A stretch of DNA of 64,000 bases from contig NZ_JARZAE010000004.1 in NCBI RefSeq assembly GCF_029892095.1, positions 5,766,001 to 5,830,000 on the forward strand, in the 5' to 3' direction. Made by a program: the position numbers and the translations under genes. Of the stretch, positions 43,069 through 51,591 are shown piece after piece. Positions within the stretch are counted from its first letter, which is position 1. Every line of letters starts with the position of its first letter. Origin of the DNA: Kitasatospora sp. MAP12-44. GTDB lineage: Bacteria; Actinomycetota; Actinomycetes; Streptomycetales; Streptomycetaceae. Below the pieces are notes generated by a model. That model ran no database searches and was not told where the DNA came from. It worked only from the letters and a program-made list of their open reading frames with translations.

Positions 43069-44315
43069 CCGACCCAGCGACCACCCCACCGCCGGGCTGC
43101 CCGGCGCACGCCGCCGCGGCCCCGCTGTACGGCCCGCGCTTCCAGACCGATCCGGGCCAGGTCTACCGCGAACTGCGCGCCGCGCACGGTCCGGTGGCGC
43201 CGGTCGAACTGGCCGGCGGGGTGCCGGCCTGGCTGGTGATCGGCTACCGCGAGCTGCAGCGGGTGACGAGCGAGCCCAAGCTGTTCGGCCGCGACTCGTC
43301 CCGCTGGAACGCCTGGCCGACGATCTCCGCCGACTGGCCGCTCAAGCCGATGATGGCCCCGGTGCCGTCGATTCTGTACGCGGAGGGTGTCGAGCACCAG
43401 CGCCGCTCGGTGGCGGTCTCCGACGCGCTGGCGTCGGTCGACCCGTACGAGCTGAAGAAGAAGTGCGAGCAGATCGCCGACCGGCTGATCGACGAGTTCG
43501 CCGGGCGTGGCGAGGCGGACCTGGTCGCCGAGTACGCGCACCGCCTCCCGGTGCTGGTGCTCTGCTGGCTGTTCGGCCTGGACGACGCCCAGGCGCCGGT
43601 GCTGATCCGCGGCCTGCTGGACATGCTGGACGGCGGAGCCGACGCGCAGAGCGGCGCCCAGCGCCTGCTGACCGCGATGCTGGAGCTGGTGGAGGACAAG
43701 CGCAACCGGCCCGGGGCGGACGTCACCAGCCAACTGCTGATCCACAAGGCCGGGCTGACCGACGAGGAGATCATGCGCGACCTGCGGGTCCTGCTGATCG
43801 CCGGCCATCAGCCCACCGCGTACTGGATCGCCAACGCGCTGCGGCTGATGCTCACCGACGAGCGCTTCGCCGCCTCGCTCTCCGGCGGGCGCCGCAGCAT
43901 CGCCCAGGCGCTCACCGAGGCGCTCTGGGAGGACACCCCGACCCAGATCTTCGCCGGCCGCTGGGCCACCCGCGACACCCGGCTCGGCGGCCAGCAGATC
44001 GCCGCGGGGGACATGCTGCTGCTCGGCCTGGCGGGCTCGAACGCCGACCCCGCGGTGCGCGAGGAGGACGGCGCGGCCGCCGAGGGCAACCACGCGCATA
44101 TGAGCTTCTCGCACGGCGAGCACCGCTGCCCGTTCCCGGCCCAGGAGGCGGCGGAGGTGATCGCCGGGACGGCGATCGAGGTGCTGCTCGACCGGTTGCC
44201 GGACCTGCGGCTCGCGGTCGCCGAGCACGCCCTGGTCTGGCGCCCGTCGGCCTGGGTGCGGGCGCTGGTGGCGCTGCCCGTCGCGTTCACCCCAGGCATA
44301 TCGACGTCCAGTTGA
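43065..44315 (+). CDS. Conservon cytochrome P450 (CYP157-like), lacks ExxR
   Basis: 416-residue P450 in the CvnE position. The heme-binding loop is FSHGEHRCPFPAQEAAE with ligand Cys355, and the I-helix is LLIAGHQPTAYW. The K-helix shows E285-A-L-W288, so the Arg of the nearly universal ExxR motif is absent. CYP157 enzymes from streptomycete conservons are known to lack ExxR, which supports the subfamily call. Translation starts at GTG overlapping the GTPase stop (GTGA). A second P450 follows 11 bp later. Confidence 0.87.
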   Translation: MTDPATTPPPGCPAHAAAAPLYGPRFQTDPGQVYRELRAAHGPVAPVELAGGVPAWLVIGYRELQRVTSEPKLFGRDSSRWNAWPTISADWPLKPMMAPVPSILYAEGVEHQRRSVAVSDALASVDPYELKKKCEQIADRLIDEFAGRGEADLVAEYAHRLPVLVLCWLFGLDDAQAPVLIRGLLDMLDGGADAQSGAQRLLTAMLELVEDKRNRPGADVTSQLLIHKAGLTDEEIMRDLRVLLIAGHQPTAYWIANALRLMLTDERFAASLSGGRRSIAQALTEALWEDTPTQIFAGRWATRDTRLGGQQIAAGDMLLLGLAGSNADPAVREEDGAAAEGNHAHMSFSHGEHRCPFPAQEAAEVIAGTAIEVLLDRLPDLRLAVAEHALVWRPSAWVRALVALPVAFTPGISTSS

Positions 44316-44326
44316 GGAGTAGTCAG

Positions 44327-45532
44327 ATGAGCACCCCGATCGTTCTCGACCCCTTCGCGCGCGACAGCGCCGGCGAGGGGGCGCTGCTGCGGGCCGCCGG
44401 CTCGGTGACGGAGGTGGAGCTGCCCGGCGGTGTGCAGGCCTGGGCGGTCACCCGGCACGCGGCCGCGCGGGCGCTGCTGACCGATCAGCGCCTGGTCAAG
44501 GACGCCGCGCACTGGGCCGCCTACCAGCGCGGCGAGGTACCCGGGAGCTGGCCGCTGATCGGGCTCGCGGTGCCCGGGCCGAGCATGGTGACCACCGACG
44601 GGGACGAGCACCGGCGGCTGCGGGCCCTGGTGGCGCAGGCCTTCACCCCGCGCCGGGTGGAGTTGATGCGTCCGCAGATCGAGGCGATCACCGCCGAGCT
44701 GCTGGACGACCTGGCGGCCGGCGGGCCGGAGGTCGACCTGAAGACCGCCTTCGCGTTCCCGCTGCCGATGACGGTGATCGGCACGCTGCTGGGGGTGGAC
44801 AAGGCCGACCATGCGTATCTGCGGGACCTCTACGAGCGGTTCTTCGGCAGCGTCCCCGACCCGGGCGGCATCCAGGCGACCATCGCCGCGCTGAACGCCT
44901 TCGTCGGCGACCTGGTCGCCCAGCGCCGCCGGCAGCCGGGCGAGGACCTGACCAGCGCGCTGCTGGCCGCCGACGTCGAGGGCAGCGAGCTGACCGACGC
45001 CGAGGCGGCGGCGACGCTGCGGGTGATCATCGCCGCGGGCCACGAGACGACCGTCAACCTGATCACCAACGCCGTGCGGGCGCTGCTCGGCCACCCGGAC
45101 CAACTCGCGCTGGTGCGCGGTGGCGAGGTGTCCTGGGCGGCGGTGGTCGAGGAGTCGCTCCGCTGGACGCCGCCCACCAGCAACTTCCTCTTCCGCTTCG
45201 CCGCCGAGCCGATCGCGGTCGAGGGCGTGCTGGTGCCGGCCGGCGACCCGGTGCTGATCTCGTACAACGCGATCGGCCGCGACCCGCTGCAGCACGGCAT
45301 CACCGCCGAGCTGTTCGACGTCACCCGGGATCCGATCCGCCACCTCTCCTTCGGCCACGGCCCGCACGTCTGCCCGGGCTCGCCGCTGGCCCGCCTGGAG
45401 GCGCAGGTGGCACTGCCGGCCCTCTTCGAGCGCTTCCCGCAGCTGGCGCTCGCGGTGCCGGACGGGGAGTTGCGGCCCGGCGCCTCGATCGTGGTCAACA
45501 GCCTGCAGACGCTGCCGGTGCGGCTGAACTGA
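44327..45532 (+). CDS. Cytochrome P450 (CYP154-like)
   Basis: 401-residue P450 with all canonical motifs: I-helix IIAAGHETTVNL, K-helix E276-S-L-R279, and heme loop FGHGPHVCPGSPLARLE with Cys349. The ATG at 44327 is preceded by GAGGAG. CYP157/CYP154 gene pairs at the end of conservons are known in S. coelicolor, and members of CYP154 hydroxylate macrolides or steroids. The operon ends with a hairpin 10 bp downstream. Confidence 0.88.
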   Translation: MSTPIVLDPFARDSAGEGALLRAAGSVTEVELPGGVQAWAVTRHAAARALLTDQRLVKDAAHWAAYQRGEVPGSWPLIGLAVPGPSMVTTDGDEHRRLRALVAQAFTPRRVELMRPQIEAITAELLDDLAAGGPEVDLKTAFAFPLPMTVIGTLLGVDKADHAYLRDLYERFFGSVPDPGGIQATIAALNAFVGDLVAQRRRQPGEDLTSALLAADVEGSELTDAEAAATLRVIIAAGHETTVNLITNAVRALLGHPDQLALVRGGEVSWAAVVEESLRWTPPTSNFLFRFAAEPIAVEGVLVPAGDPVLISYNAIGRDPLQHGITAELFDVTRDPIRHLSFGHGPHVCPGSPLARLEAQVALPALFERFPQLALAVPDGELRPGASIVVNSLQTLPVRLN

Positions 45533-45542
45533 GGCTCTTTCG

Positions 45543-45579
45543 CGGCGCGGGAAGTCGGTTCGGCCGACGTCCCGCGCCG
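45543..45579. terminator. Conservon operon terminator
   Basis: 16-bp stem (45543-45558 with 45564-45579) with one mismatch and loop TTCGG. Confidence 0.78.
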
Positions 45580-45602
45580 TTGGTGTTTCCAGGTCCGCCT
45601 CT

Positions 45603-45653
45603 CAGGTAAACCTGAACGCGTCCCTTCTCGTTGGGAAGCCGGTGGGTTAACGT
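45603..45653 (+). promoter_or_regulatory. Operator-like palindrome and promoter of the sugar importer
   Basis: CAGGTAAACCTG (45603-45614) is an inverted repeat of CAGGT/ACCTG. It is followed by TTCTCG (45625-45630), a 17-bp spacer and TAACGT (45648-45653), a weak promoter. The palindrome sits just upstream of the -35. No LacI-type regulator gene is nearby. Confidence 0.4.
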
Positions 45654-45730
45654 CTTCAAGCCAGTGACGGCATTCGATCTCCGGTTCAGCGCAGCGCCAA
45701 CTCCTTTCCACCTGGCCGCAGGAGAGCGTT

Positions 45731-47101
45731 TTGAAGATCGCAAGCAATGTTCGGCTCCGCAATCGTCTACTGGTGGCTCCAGCGGTCCTGGGCCTGGCCC
45801 TCACCGCTGCCTGCTCCAACAGCTCCAGCTCGGGCGGCCACTCGACCGCCGCCGCGACCCTGACCGGCGACTGCGCGAAGTACCAGCCCTACGCGGGCCA
45901 CGCCGGGACGAAAGTGACGATGTTCGCCTCGATCCTCAGCCCGGAGTCGGACTCGCTGGAGAAGTCCTGGGCCGAGTTCAGTTCTTGTACCGGCATCACG
46001 ATCTCCTACGAGGGCTCCAACGACTTCGAGTCCCAACTCCCGGTCCGGGTGGCCGGCGGCAACGCCCCGGATCTCGCGATCATCCCGCAGCCCGGACTCC
46101 TCGGTCAGATGGTCAAGACCGGAAAGGTCGTCAAGCCGCCGGCCCAGACGGTCGAGAACGAGAACAAGTGGAGCCCGGTCTGGAAGACCTACGGCTCCGT
46201 CAACGGGACGTTCTACGCCGCGCCGATGAGCGCCAACATGAAGTCCCTGGTCTGGTACTCACCGAAGGCCTTCCAGAAGGCGGGCTACCAGGTCCCCACG
46301 ACCTGGGCCGGCCTGATGGCGCTCAGCGACACCATCGCCAAGTCCGGCGGCAGCAAGCCCTGGTGCGGCGGCATCGGCTCCGGCACGGCCACCGGCTGGC
46401 CGGCCACCGACTGGCTGGAGGAGGTCGTCCTCGGCAGCCAGGGCGGCGACGTCTACGACCAGTGGGTCAACCACACCGTCAAGTTCAGCGACCCGAGGAT
46501 CACCTCGGCGATGCAGCAGGTGGCCGACTGGATGCAGAACCCGGCCTGGGTCAACGCCGGCATCGGCGACGTGAAGTCGATCGCCACCACGACCTTCCAG
46601 GACGCGGGCGCGCCGATCCTCACCAACAAGTGCTGGATGCTGCAGCAGGCTTCGTTCTACGAGGCGCAGTGGCCCAAGGGCACCACGGTCGGGCCGAACG
46701 GCGACGTCTTCGCCTTCCACCTGCCCGCGGTGAACCCGGCCGTCCCCAACCCGGTCGAGGGCGGCGGCGAGTTCGTGGCCGCGTTCTCCAGCCGGCCCGA
46801 GGTGCAGGCCGTGCAGAACTACCTCTCCACCGCCGACTGGGCGAGCAGCCGGGTCAAGGTCGCCAGCGGCTGGGTCTCGGCCAACCAGGGCGTCGACAAG
46901 AGCCTCTACACCGACCCGATCGACCAGTTGTCGGCCGCCGAGCTGACCGACCCGGCCGCCACCTTCCGCTTCGACGCCTCGGACATGATGCCGGCCGCCG
47001 TCGGCTCGGGAGAGGAGTGGAAGGCGTTCACGGCCTGGTTCGCGGAGGGGGAGTCGATCAAGCAGGTCGCCGCCGACGTCGACGCGTCCTGGCCGCAGTA
47101 G
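45731..47101 (+). CDS. Sugar-binding lipoprotein (AglE-like, SBP family 1)
   Basis: Binding protein of an ABC sugar importer, 456 residues. The signal peptide ends with the lipobox LALTAAC. The mature part has VTMFASILSPESDSLEKSW, TGITISYEGSNDFESQLPVR, NAPDLAIIPQPGLLGQM and NAGIGDVKSIATTTFQDAGAP, a pattern I associate with alpha-glucoside binders (AglE). The TTG start at 45731 is preceded by AGGAGAGC. The gene heads a three-gene operon with two permeases. Confidence 0.87.
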   Translation: MKIASNVRLRNRLLVAPAVLGLALTAACSNSSSSGGHSTAAATLTGDCAKYQPYAGHAGTKVTMFASILSPESDSLEKSWAEFSSCTGITISYEGSNDFESQLPVRVAGGNAPDLAIIPQPGLLGQMVKTGKVVKPPAQTVENENKWSPVWKTYGSVNGTFYAAPMSANMKSLVWYSPKAFQKAGYQVPTTWAGLMALSDTIAKSGGSKPWCGGIGSGTATGWPATDWLEEVVLGSQGGDVYDQWVNHTVKFSDPRITSAMQQVADWMQNPAWVNAGIGDVKSIATTTFQDAGAPILTNKCWMLQQASFYEAQWPKGTTVGPNGDVFAFHLPAVNPAVPNPVEGGGEFVAAFSSRPEVQAVQNYLSTADWASSRVKVASGWVSANQGVDKSLYTDPIDQLSAAELTDPAATFRFDASDMMPAAVGSGEEWKAFTAWFAEGESIKQVAADVDASWPQ

Positions 47102-47160
47102 CCGGTAGTCAGTAGCACCGCGGCCCGAACTCCCCTCCGCGCCACGGAAGGACCTCGCGT

Positions 47161-48168
47161 ATGCCCGTCTCCGCAGCCCCTCTCGCCGACTCCGCCTGGA
47201 GCGACGCCGCGATCAAGCTGGGCAACACCTTCGGCGCGATCGCGGTCTTCCTGGCCATCCTGCTGGTGGTCTTCCTCACCGCCGGCCGCGCCACCGGCCG
47301 CTTCGGGCGGCCGGCGGCGATCGCGGTCTTCCTGGGTCCTGCGGTGCTGCTGCTCTTGGTGGGGCTGGTGGTGCCGCTGGTCCGGACGATCTATCTGAGC
47401 TTTCGCAACGACGACAGCAGCCGCTTCCTCGGCGGCCGCAACTACGGCTGGGCGCTCACCACCGACAGCATCCACCAGGTGCTGCTCAACACGCTGCTCT
47501 GGCTGCTGGTCGCCCCGCTGGTGGCCACCGGTCTCGGCCTGGCGCTGGCCCTGTCGGTCGAGCGGATGAAGTGGCAGGCGCTCTACAAGTCGCTGGTCTT
47601 CATGCCGATGGCGGTCTCGCTGGTGGGCGCCAGCATCATCTGGAAGTTCGTCTACGAGGCCCGTGAGTCCGGCCAGCCGCAGATCGGCCTGCTCAGCGAA
47701 GTGGCCATCCGACTGGGTTGGCGCCACCCGCCCAACTGGATCCTCGACCACCCACTGAACGACTTCCTGCTGATGGCCGTGATGATCTGGGTGCAGACCG
47801 GGTTCGCCATGGTGGTGCTCTCGGCGGCGATCAAGGCGATCCCGGACGAGGTGACCGAGGCCGCCAGGTTGGACGGGGCCCGCGGGCTGCGGCTCTTCTG
47901 GTACGTCACCGTCCCGATGATCCGCACCACGCTGGTCGTCGTCCTCACCACCGTCATGATCGTCACACTGAAGGCCTTTGACATCGTGCGCACGATGACC
48001 GGCGGCAACTTCGGCACCCAGGTGCTCGCCAACGAGATGTACTCGCAGTCCTTCGTGCAGTTCAACGTCGGTCGCGGCAGCGCGCTCGCGGTGATCCTCT
48101 TCCTCGCGGTGCTTCCGCTGGTCGCCTACAACATCGTCCAGCTGCGCAGGGAGCGGACCACTCGATGA
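47161..48168 (+). CDS. Sugar ABC transporter permease (MalF-like)
   Basis: 335-residue membrane protein with about eight hydrophobic segments. The coupling motif in the C-terminal half is EAARLDGARGLRLFWYVTVP. It ends in a basic tail. SD-like GAAGGA lies 9 bp before the ATG. It overlaps the next permease by 4 bp (ATGA). Expected to form the channel with the next gene product. Confidence 0.88.
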   Translation: MPVSAAPLADSAWSDAAIKLGNTFGAIAVFLAILLVVFLTAGRATGRFGRPAAIAVFLGPAVLLLLVGLVVPLVRTIYLSFRNDDSSRFLGGRNYGWALTTDSIHQVLLNTLLWLLVAPLVATGLGLALALSVERMKWQALYKSLVFMPMAVSLVGASIIWKFVYEARESGQPQIGLLSEVAIRLGWRHPPNWILDHPLNDFLLMAVMIWVQTGFAMVVLSAAIKAIPDEVTEAARLDGARGLRLFWYVTVPMIRTTLVVVLTTVMIVTLKAFDIVRTMTGGNFGTQVLANEMYSQSFVQFNVGRGSALAVILFLAVLPLVAYNIVQLRRERTTR

Positions 48169-49112
48169 TCACGCAGACGCAGGCCCCCATGGACCGGGCG
48201 CAGTTGCCCGCGGTGAAGGCGGTCCGCAAGTCCTTCAGCAGCCCGCTCGCCTCGATCTTCGTCGTCGTGGTGACGGTGCTCTGGACGATTCCGACCCTCG
48301 GACTGCTGGCCACCTCGCTGCGCAGCCAGCAGGACGTGGCCGACAGCGGCTGGTGGACGGTCTTCACCCACCCGCAGTTGGGGCTCTCCAACTACCACAC
48401 CGTGCTGTTCGAGGGCGGGTTCGGCGTCAGCGGCGGTCTGATGCCCTACCTGGTCAACTCCCTGGCCATCAGCGTGCCGGCGACGATTTTTCCGCTGGTG
48501 CTCGCCTCGATGGCCGCCTATGCGCTGGCCTGGGTGCGGTTCCGGGGGAGTGACACGCTCTTCTTCGTGATCTTCGCGCTGCAGGTGGTGCCGCTGCAGA
48601 TGGCGCTGATCCCGCTGCTCCAACTCTTCTCCGGCGGCGCCCACCTGGGCGGGATCACCCTCATCCCGTCCTTCGATCTGAGCGGCACCTACCTGCCGGT
48701 CTGGCTCGCGCACACCATGTTCGCGCTGCCACTGGCGATCTTCCTGCTGCACAACTTCATCTCGCAGCTGCCCAAGGACCTCATGGAGGCCGCGGTGGTG
48801 GACGGGGCCTCGCACTTCAAGATCTTCCGTTCCATCGTGCTGCCGCTCTGCGCACCCGCGCTGGCCTCCTTCGCGATCTTCCAGTTCCTCTGGGTCTGGA
48901 ACGACCTGCTGGTGGCCCTGACCTTCGCGGGCGGCACCCCGGACGTCGCGCCGATGACGGTCCGACTGGCCCAGCTCTCCGGCTCGTTCGGCGGGCGCTG
49001 GGAGCTGCTCACCGCGGGGGCGTTCCTGTCGATCATCATCCCGCTGATCGTCTTCTTCAGCCTCCAGCGGTACTTCGTGCGCGGGCTGCTGGCCGGCTCG
49101 GTCAAGGGGTGA
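48165..49112 (+). CDS. Sugar ABC transporter permease (MalG-like)
   Basis: 315-residue permease with the coupling motif EAAVVDGASHFKIFRSIVLP and a conserved C-terminus ending RYFVRGLLAGSVKG, which is typical of the MalG family. No ATPase gene follows; in streptomycetes such importers usually share the MsiK ATPase. The operon therefore comprises one binding protein and two permeases. Confidence 0.88.
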   Translation: MITQTQAPMDRAQLPAVKAVRKSFSSPLASIFVVVVTVLWTIPTLGLLATSLRSQQDVADSGWWTVFTHPQLGLSNYHTVLFEGGFGVSGGLMPYLVNSLAISVPATIFPLVLASMAAYALAWVRFRGSDTLFFVIFALQVVPLQMALIPLLQLFSGGAHLGGITLIPSFDLSGTYLPVWLAHTMFALPLAIFLLHNFISQLPKDLMEAAVVDGASHFKIFRSIVLPLCAPALASFAIFQFLWVWNDLLVALTFAGGTPDVAPMTVRLAQLSGSFGGRWELLTAGAFLSIIIPLIVFFSLQRYFVRGLLAGSVKG

Positions 49113-49196
49113 ACCGCCCGGCGCGGGGCGGCGTCCGGCCGCCGTAGGGTGAAAGCAGCAGTGCCGCCCCCGCCTCGCCCCGAAGGACCGCCTCCC

Positions 49197-49889
49197 ATGC
49201 CGTACACCCCGCCGACCCACAGCGTCGAGCGCTCCCTGCGCCGGGCCGGAGCGACGATCGTGGTGGGCCTGGACGAGGTGGGTCGCGGCGCCTGGGCCGG
49301 GCCGGTGACCGTCGGCGCCGCCGTCACCGGGCTGCGCCGGGCGCCCGAGGGACTCACCGACTCCAAGCTGCTCACCGAGCGCCGCCGCACCCTGCTCGCC
49401 CCGGTCCTCGCGGACTGGGTCACCGCGCACGCCCTCGGCCACGCGTCGGCGCAGGAGTGCGACGAGCTCGGCATGACGGCGGCGCTGCGGCTCGCCGCCG
49501 TCCGGGCCCTGGAGGCGCTGCCGGTGGTGCCGGACGCGGTGATCCTGGACGGCAAGCACGACTACCTGGGCGCGCCCTGGAACGTCCGCACGGTGATCAA
49601 GGGCGACCAGAGCTGCGTCTGCGTCGCCGCGGCCTCCGTGCTCGCGAAGGTGCACCGGGACGGCGTGATGGCCGAGCTGGCGCCGCAGTACCCGGCGTTC
49701 GGCTTCGAGGACAACGCGGGCTACCCCTCGCCGGTGCACCGCGCGGCGCTGGAGGAGTACGGCCCGACCGAGCACCACCGGCTCTCCTGGGCCTACCTCG
49801 ACGCGCTGCCCAAGTGGCGCCACCTCAAGCGGGTTCGCGAGCTCCCCGAAGCCTCCGATGGGAGCGAACAGCTCACGCTGGGTTTCTGA
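49197..49889 (+). CDS. rnhB: Ribonuclease HII
   Basis: Removes RNA from RNA-DNA hybrids and single ribonucleotides from DNA. The active-site Asp-Glu pair lies in VVGLDEVGRGAWAGPV, with further acidic residues at VILDGKHDYL and in the SVLAKVHRD region. 230 residues, normal. ATG 49197 is chosen because TAGGGT (49145-49150), a likely -10, overlaps the upstream alternative GTG at 49149. Confidence 0.92.
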   Translation: MPYTPPTHSVERSLRRAGATIVVGLDEVGRGAWAGPVTVGAAVTGLRRAPEGLTDSKLLTERRRTLLAPVLADWVTAHALGHASAQECDELGMTAALRLAAVRALEALPVVPDAVILDGKHDYLGAPWNVRTVIKGDQSCVCVAAASVLAKVHRDGVMAELAPQYPAFGFEDNAGYPSPVHRAALEEYGPTEHHRLSWAYLDALPKWRHLKRVRELPEASDGSEQLTLGF

Positions 49890-50003
49890 TGGATGATCAG
49901 GAGTAGTCGGCGAGGGCGATTTGGGCTGATCGGTGTGCCCGGGTGATGCCCAACAGGTGGGGCGCCCGTGCGCATTCGACTGGCATTTGATAGATATCCG
50001 GGT

Positions 50004-50663
50004 ATGCCTGTCTTCCCCGAGGAGCCGGAGATTCACGAGAGCCTCCCGGGCCCCGGCGTTCCCTTCCCCCGCGAGTCGGACGCACAAGCCCTCAGCACGC
50101 CTGCCGCCGGCAGTGCCTCCCCCGTCCCGCCGACCCCCGCGGCCGCGGCCGTGCCCGGGCCGAGGCCCGGTCCGCCGCGTCCTGCGGCACCGCGTCCCGG
50201 CCCGCCGCGACCCGGACCGCGCGCGGCGGCCCCGGTGCCCGGTCCGCGCCGGGCGTCGGCCGCCCCGCCCGTCCAACTGGTGCCTGCCACTGCGGCGGCC
50301 GCTCTGGAGCGGGCGGACGAGGCGGTGGACCAGCTGCTGGAGTCGGGGCGCGAGCCCGGCGACATCCTGGTGCTGACCGCCGCCGCGCCGCACCCGTGGC
50401 AGCAGCATGAGCTCTCCTTCGGCGAGGAGCGCTACTGGGCGCAGCTCGCCGAGGGCGCCGACGTGTTCTACGCGGACCTGGCGATCTCCCGTCCGGTTCG
50501 CCGGGACGTGGTGGTGCTGGTCCTCGACGGGGCGTCGTCGCGCCGGGCCGCGCAGGCGGTGCAGAAGGCGCTCACCCACGCCACCGCGCTGCTGGTGGTC
50601 TGCGGGCCCACCGCAGGACTGGCGGGCCACCCGGCCGTAAGCGGACAGTCGGCCCGAGCCTGA
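50004..50663 (+). CDS. Conserved hypothetical protein
   Basis: A 219-residue protein. The N-terminal ~90 residues are Pro/Gly/Arg/Ala-rich and disordered. The C-terminal ~125 residues form a compact alpha/beta domain: LERADEAVDQLLESGREPGD, ILVLTAAAPHPWQQHELSFG, VFYADLAISRP, and RRDVVVLVLDGASSRRAAQA. I do not recognise the family; it recalls the C-terminal helicase-associated domains that recognise nucleotides, but only weakly. TAGATA (49991-49996) ends 7 bp before the ATG, so the transcript may be leaderless. Confidence 0.65.
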   Translation: MPVFPEEPEIHESLPGPGVPFPRESDAQALSTPAAGSASPVPPTPAAAAVPGPRPGPPRPAAPRPGPPRPGPRAAAPVPGPRRASAAPPVQLVPATAAAALERADEAVDQLLESGREPGDILVLTAAAPHPWQQHELSFGEERYWAQLAEGADVFYADLAISRPVRRDVVVLVLDGASSRRAAQAVQKALTHATALLVVCGPTAGLAGHPAVSGQSARA

Positions 50664-50732
50664 CGTACGACGAACGGGCGGCGGTGCGGGGTTCGCCCCG
50701 CGCCGCCGCCCGTGGTCGTGCCGGGCCCGGGG

Positions 50733-51377
50733 TCAGTGCGCGGCGCGCCGCGCGTGCTCGGGCCCGGTCGGAGCGATCGGGTACCACGGCCGGACGGCGC
50801 GGGTGGGCTCCGCCGCGGCGGCGCGCGGCTCGCGCTGCGGCAGCTCCGAGACGGCGTGCAACGGGCGCCCGGCCCAGGACCCCGAGTGCGGCGAGCGCCC
50901 GATCCGGCCGTCGCCGATCACCTGCCAGCCGGCCGGGGTCAGCGTGACGTACGCGCCGCAGCGCAGGCCGTGCAGCGAGGCCGCGTCGCGCAGCGCCCAC
51001 ATCCACGCGCCGTCCTGCTCGATCCAGCCGAGCGCGCCCTCGCGGCAGTGCAGCAATACGGCGGTCCGCCGAGGGGTGGCGAGCCGCAGGTCGTGCGGGA
51101 TCACCCGGCGCAGCTGGCCGAGGATCGCGTTGCGGTGCTGCCAGCCGTCCGTCACCTGCGGTCGGGTGCTCACGGAGGCCGAGGCCACCACCCGGTGGTC
51201 GTGGTCGAGCACCCCGATCACAGTGGTGCCGGGCGGCGGCAGATGGCGCTGGTGCAGCTCGACGACCAGCTCGCGCGGATCGCGCAGTGGCGGCACCGAA
51301 GCGTTCGACCAGGTCTCCAGGTCGATGCTCCGGCTCCGCGCGGAGGGGAGCCCGCCGCGGTCGATACCGTGGGTCAC
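50733..51377 (-). CDS. Conserved hypothetical protein
   Basis: A 214-residue soluble protein with no recognised domain. The N-terminal half has PPLRDPRELVVELHQRHLPP and TVIGVLDHDHRVVASASVS; the middle contains TAVLLHCREGALGWIEQDGA and WMWALRDAASLHGLRCGAYV; the C-terminus ends with proline and basic residues. GTG 51377 is fixed by a strong AAAGGAGG 4 bp upstream; the longer open frame to 51548 is not protein-like. It lies between rnhB and recQ and is preceded by a 14-bp palindrome (51450-51463). Confidence 0.7.
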   Translation of the reverse strand: MTHGIDRGGLPSARSRSIDLETWSNASVPPLRDPRELVVELHQRHLPPPGTTVIGVLDHDHRVVASASVSTRPQVTDGWQHRNAILGQLRRVIPHDLRLATPRRTAVLLHCREGALGWIEQDGAWMWALRDAASLHGLRCGAYVTLTPAGWQVIGDGRIGRSPHSGSWAGRPLHAVSELPQREPRAAAAEPTRAVRPWYPIAPTGPEHARRAAH

Positions 51378-51449
51378 CGTCCTCCTTTCCGGCACCTGCG
51401 TACGCCGAAGAAAGGGTCCGGAGGGACCGGTTGTCGGGTACCGGGTAAT

Positions 51450-51463
51450 TGTCAGGCCTGACA
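51450..51463. promoter_or_regulatory. Perfect 14-bp palindrome, operator candidate
   Basis: TGTCAGGCCTGACA is fully self-complementary and lies 73 bp upstream of the minus-strand gene starting at 51377. Its size and place suit a dimeric repressor. Confidence 0.4.
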
Positions 51464-51591
51464 GGCTCGGGCGGCAACGACGCACTGGCGAATCCCGCCC
51501 GAAAGGTGCGTGTCCGCTGGATATATTCCCCGGATGGCCCGCGCTCATCCGGGTACCGGCCCACCCGGCAGCCCGGATCGCGGCCGCGGGT

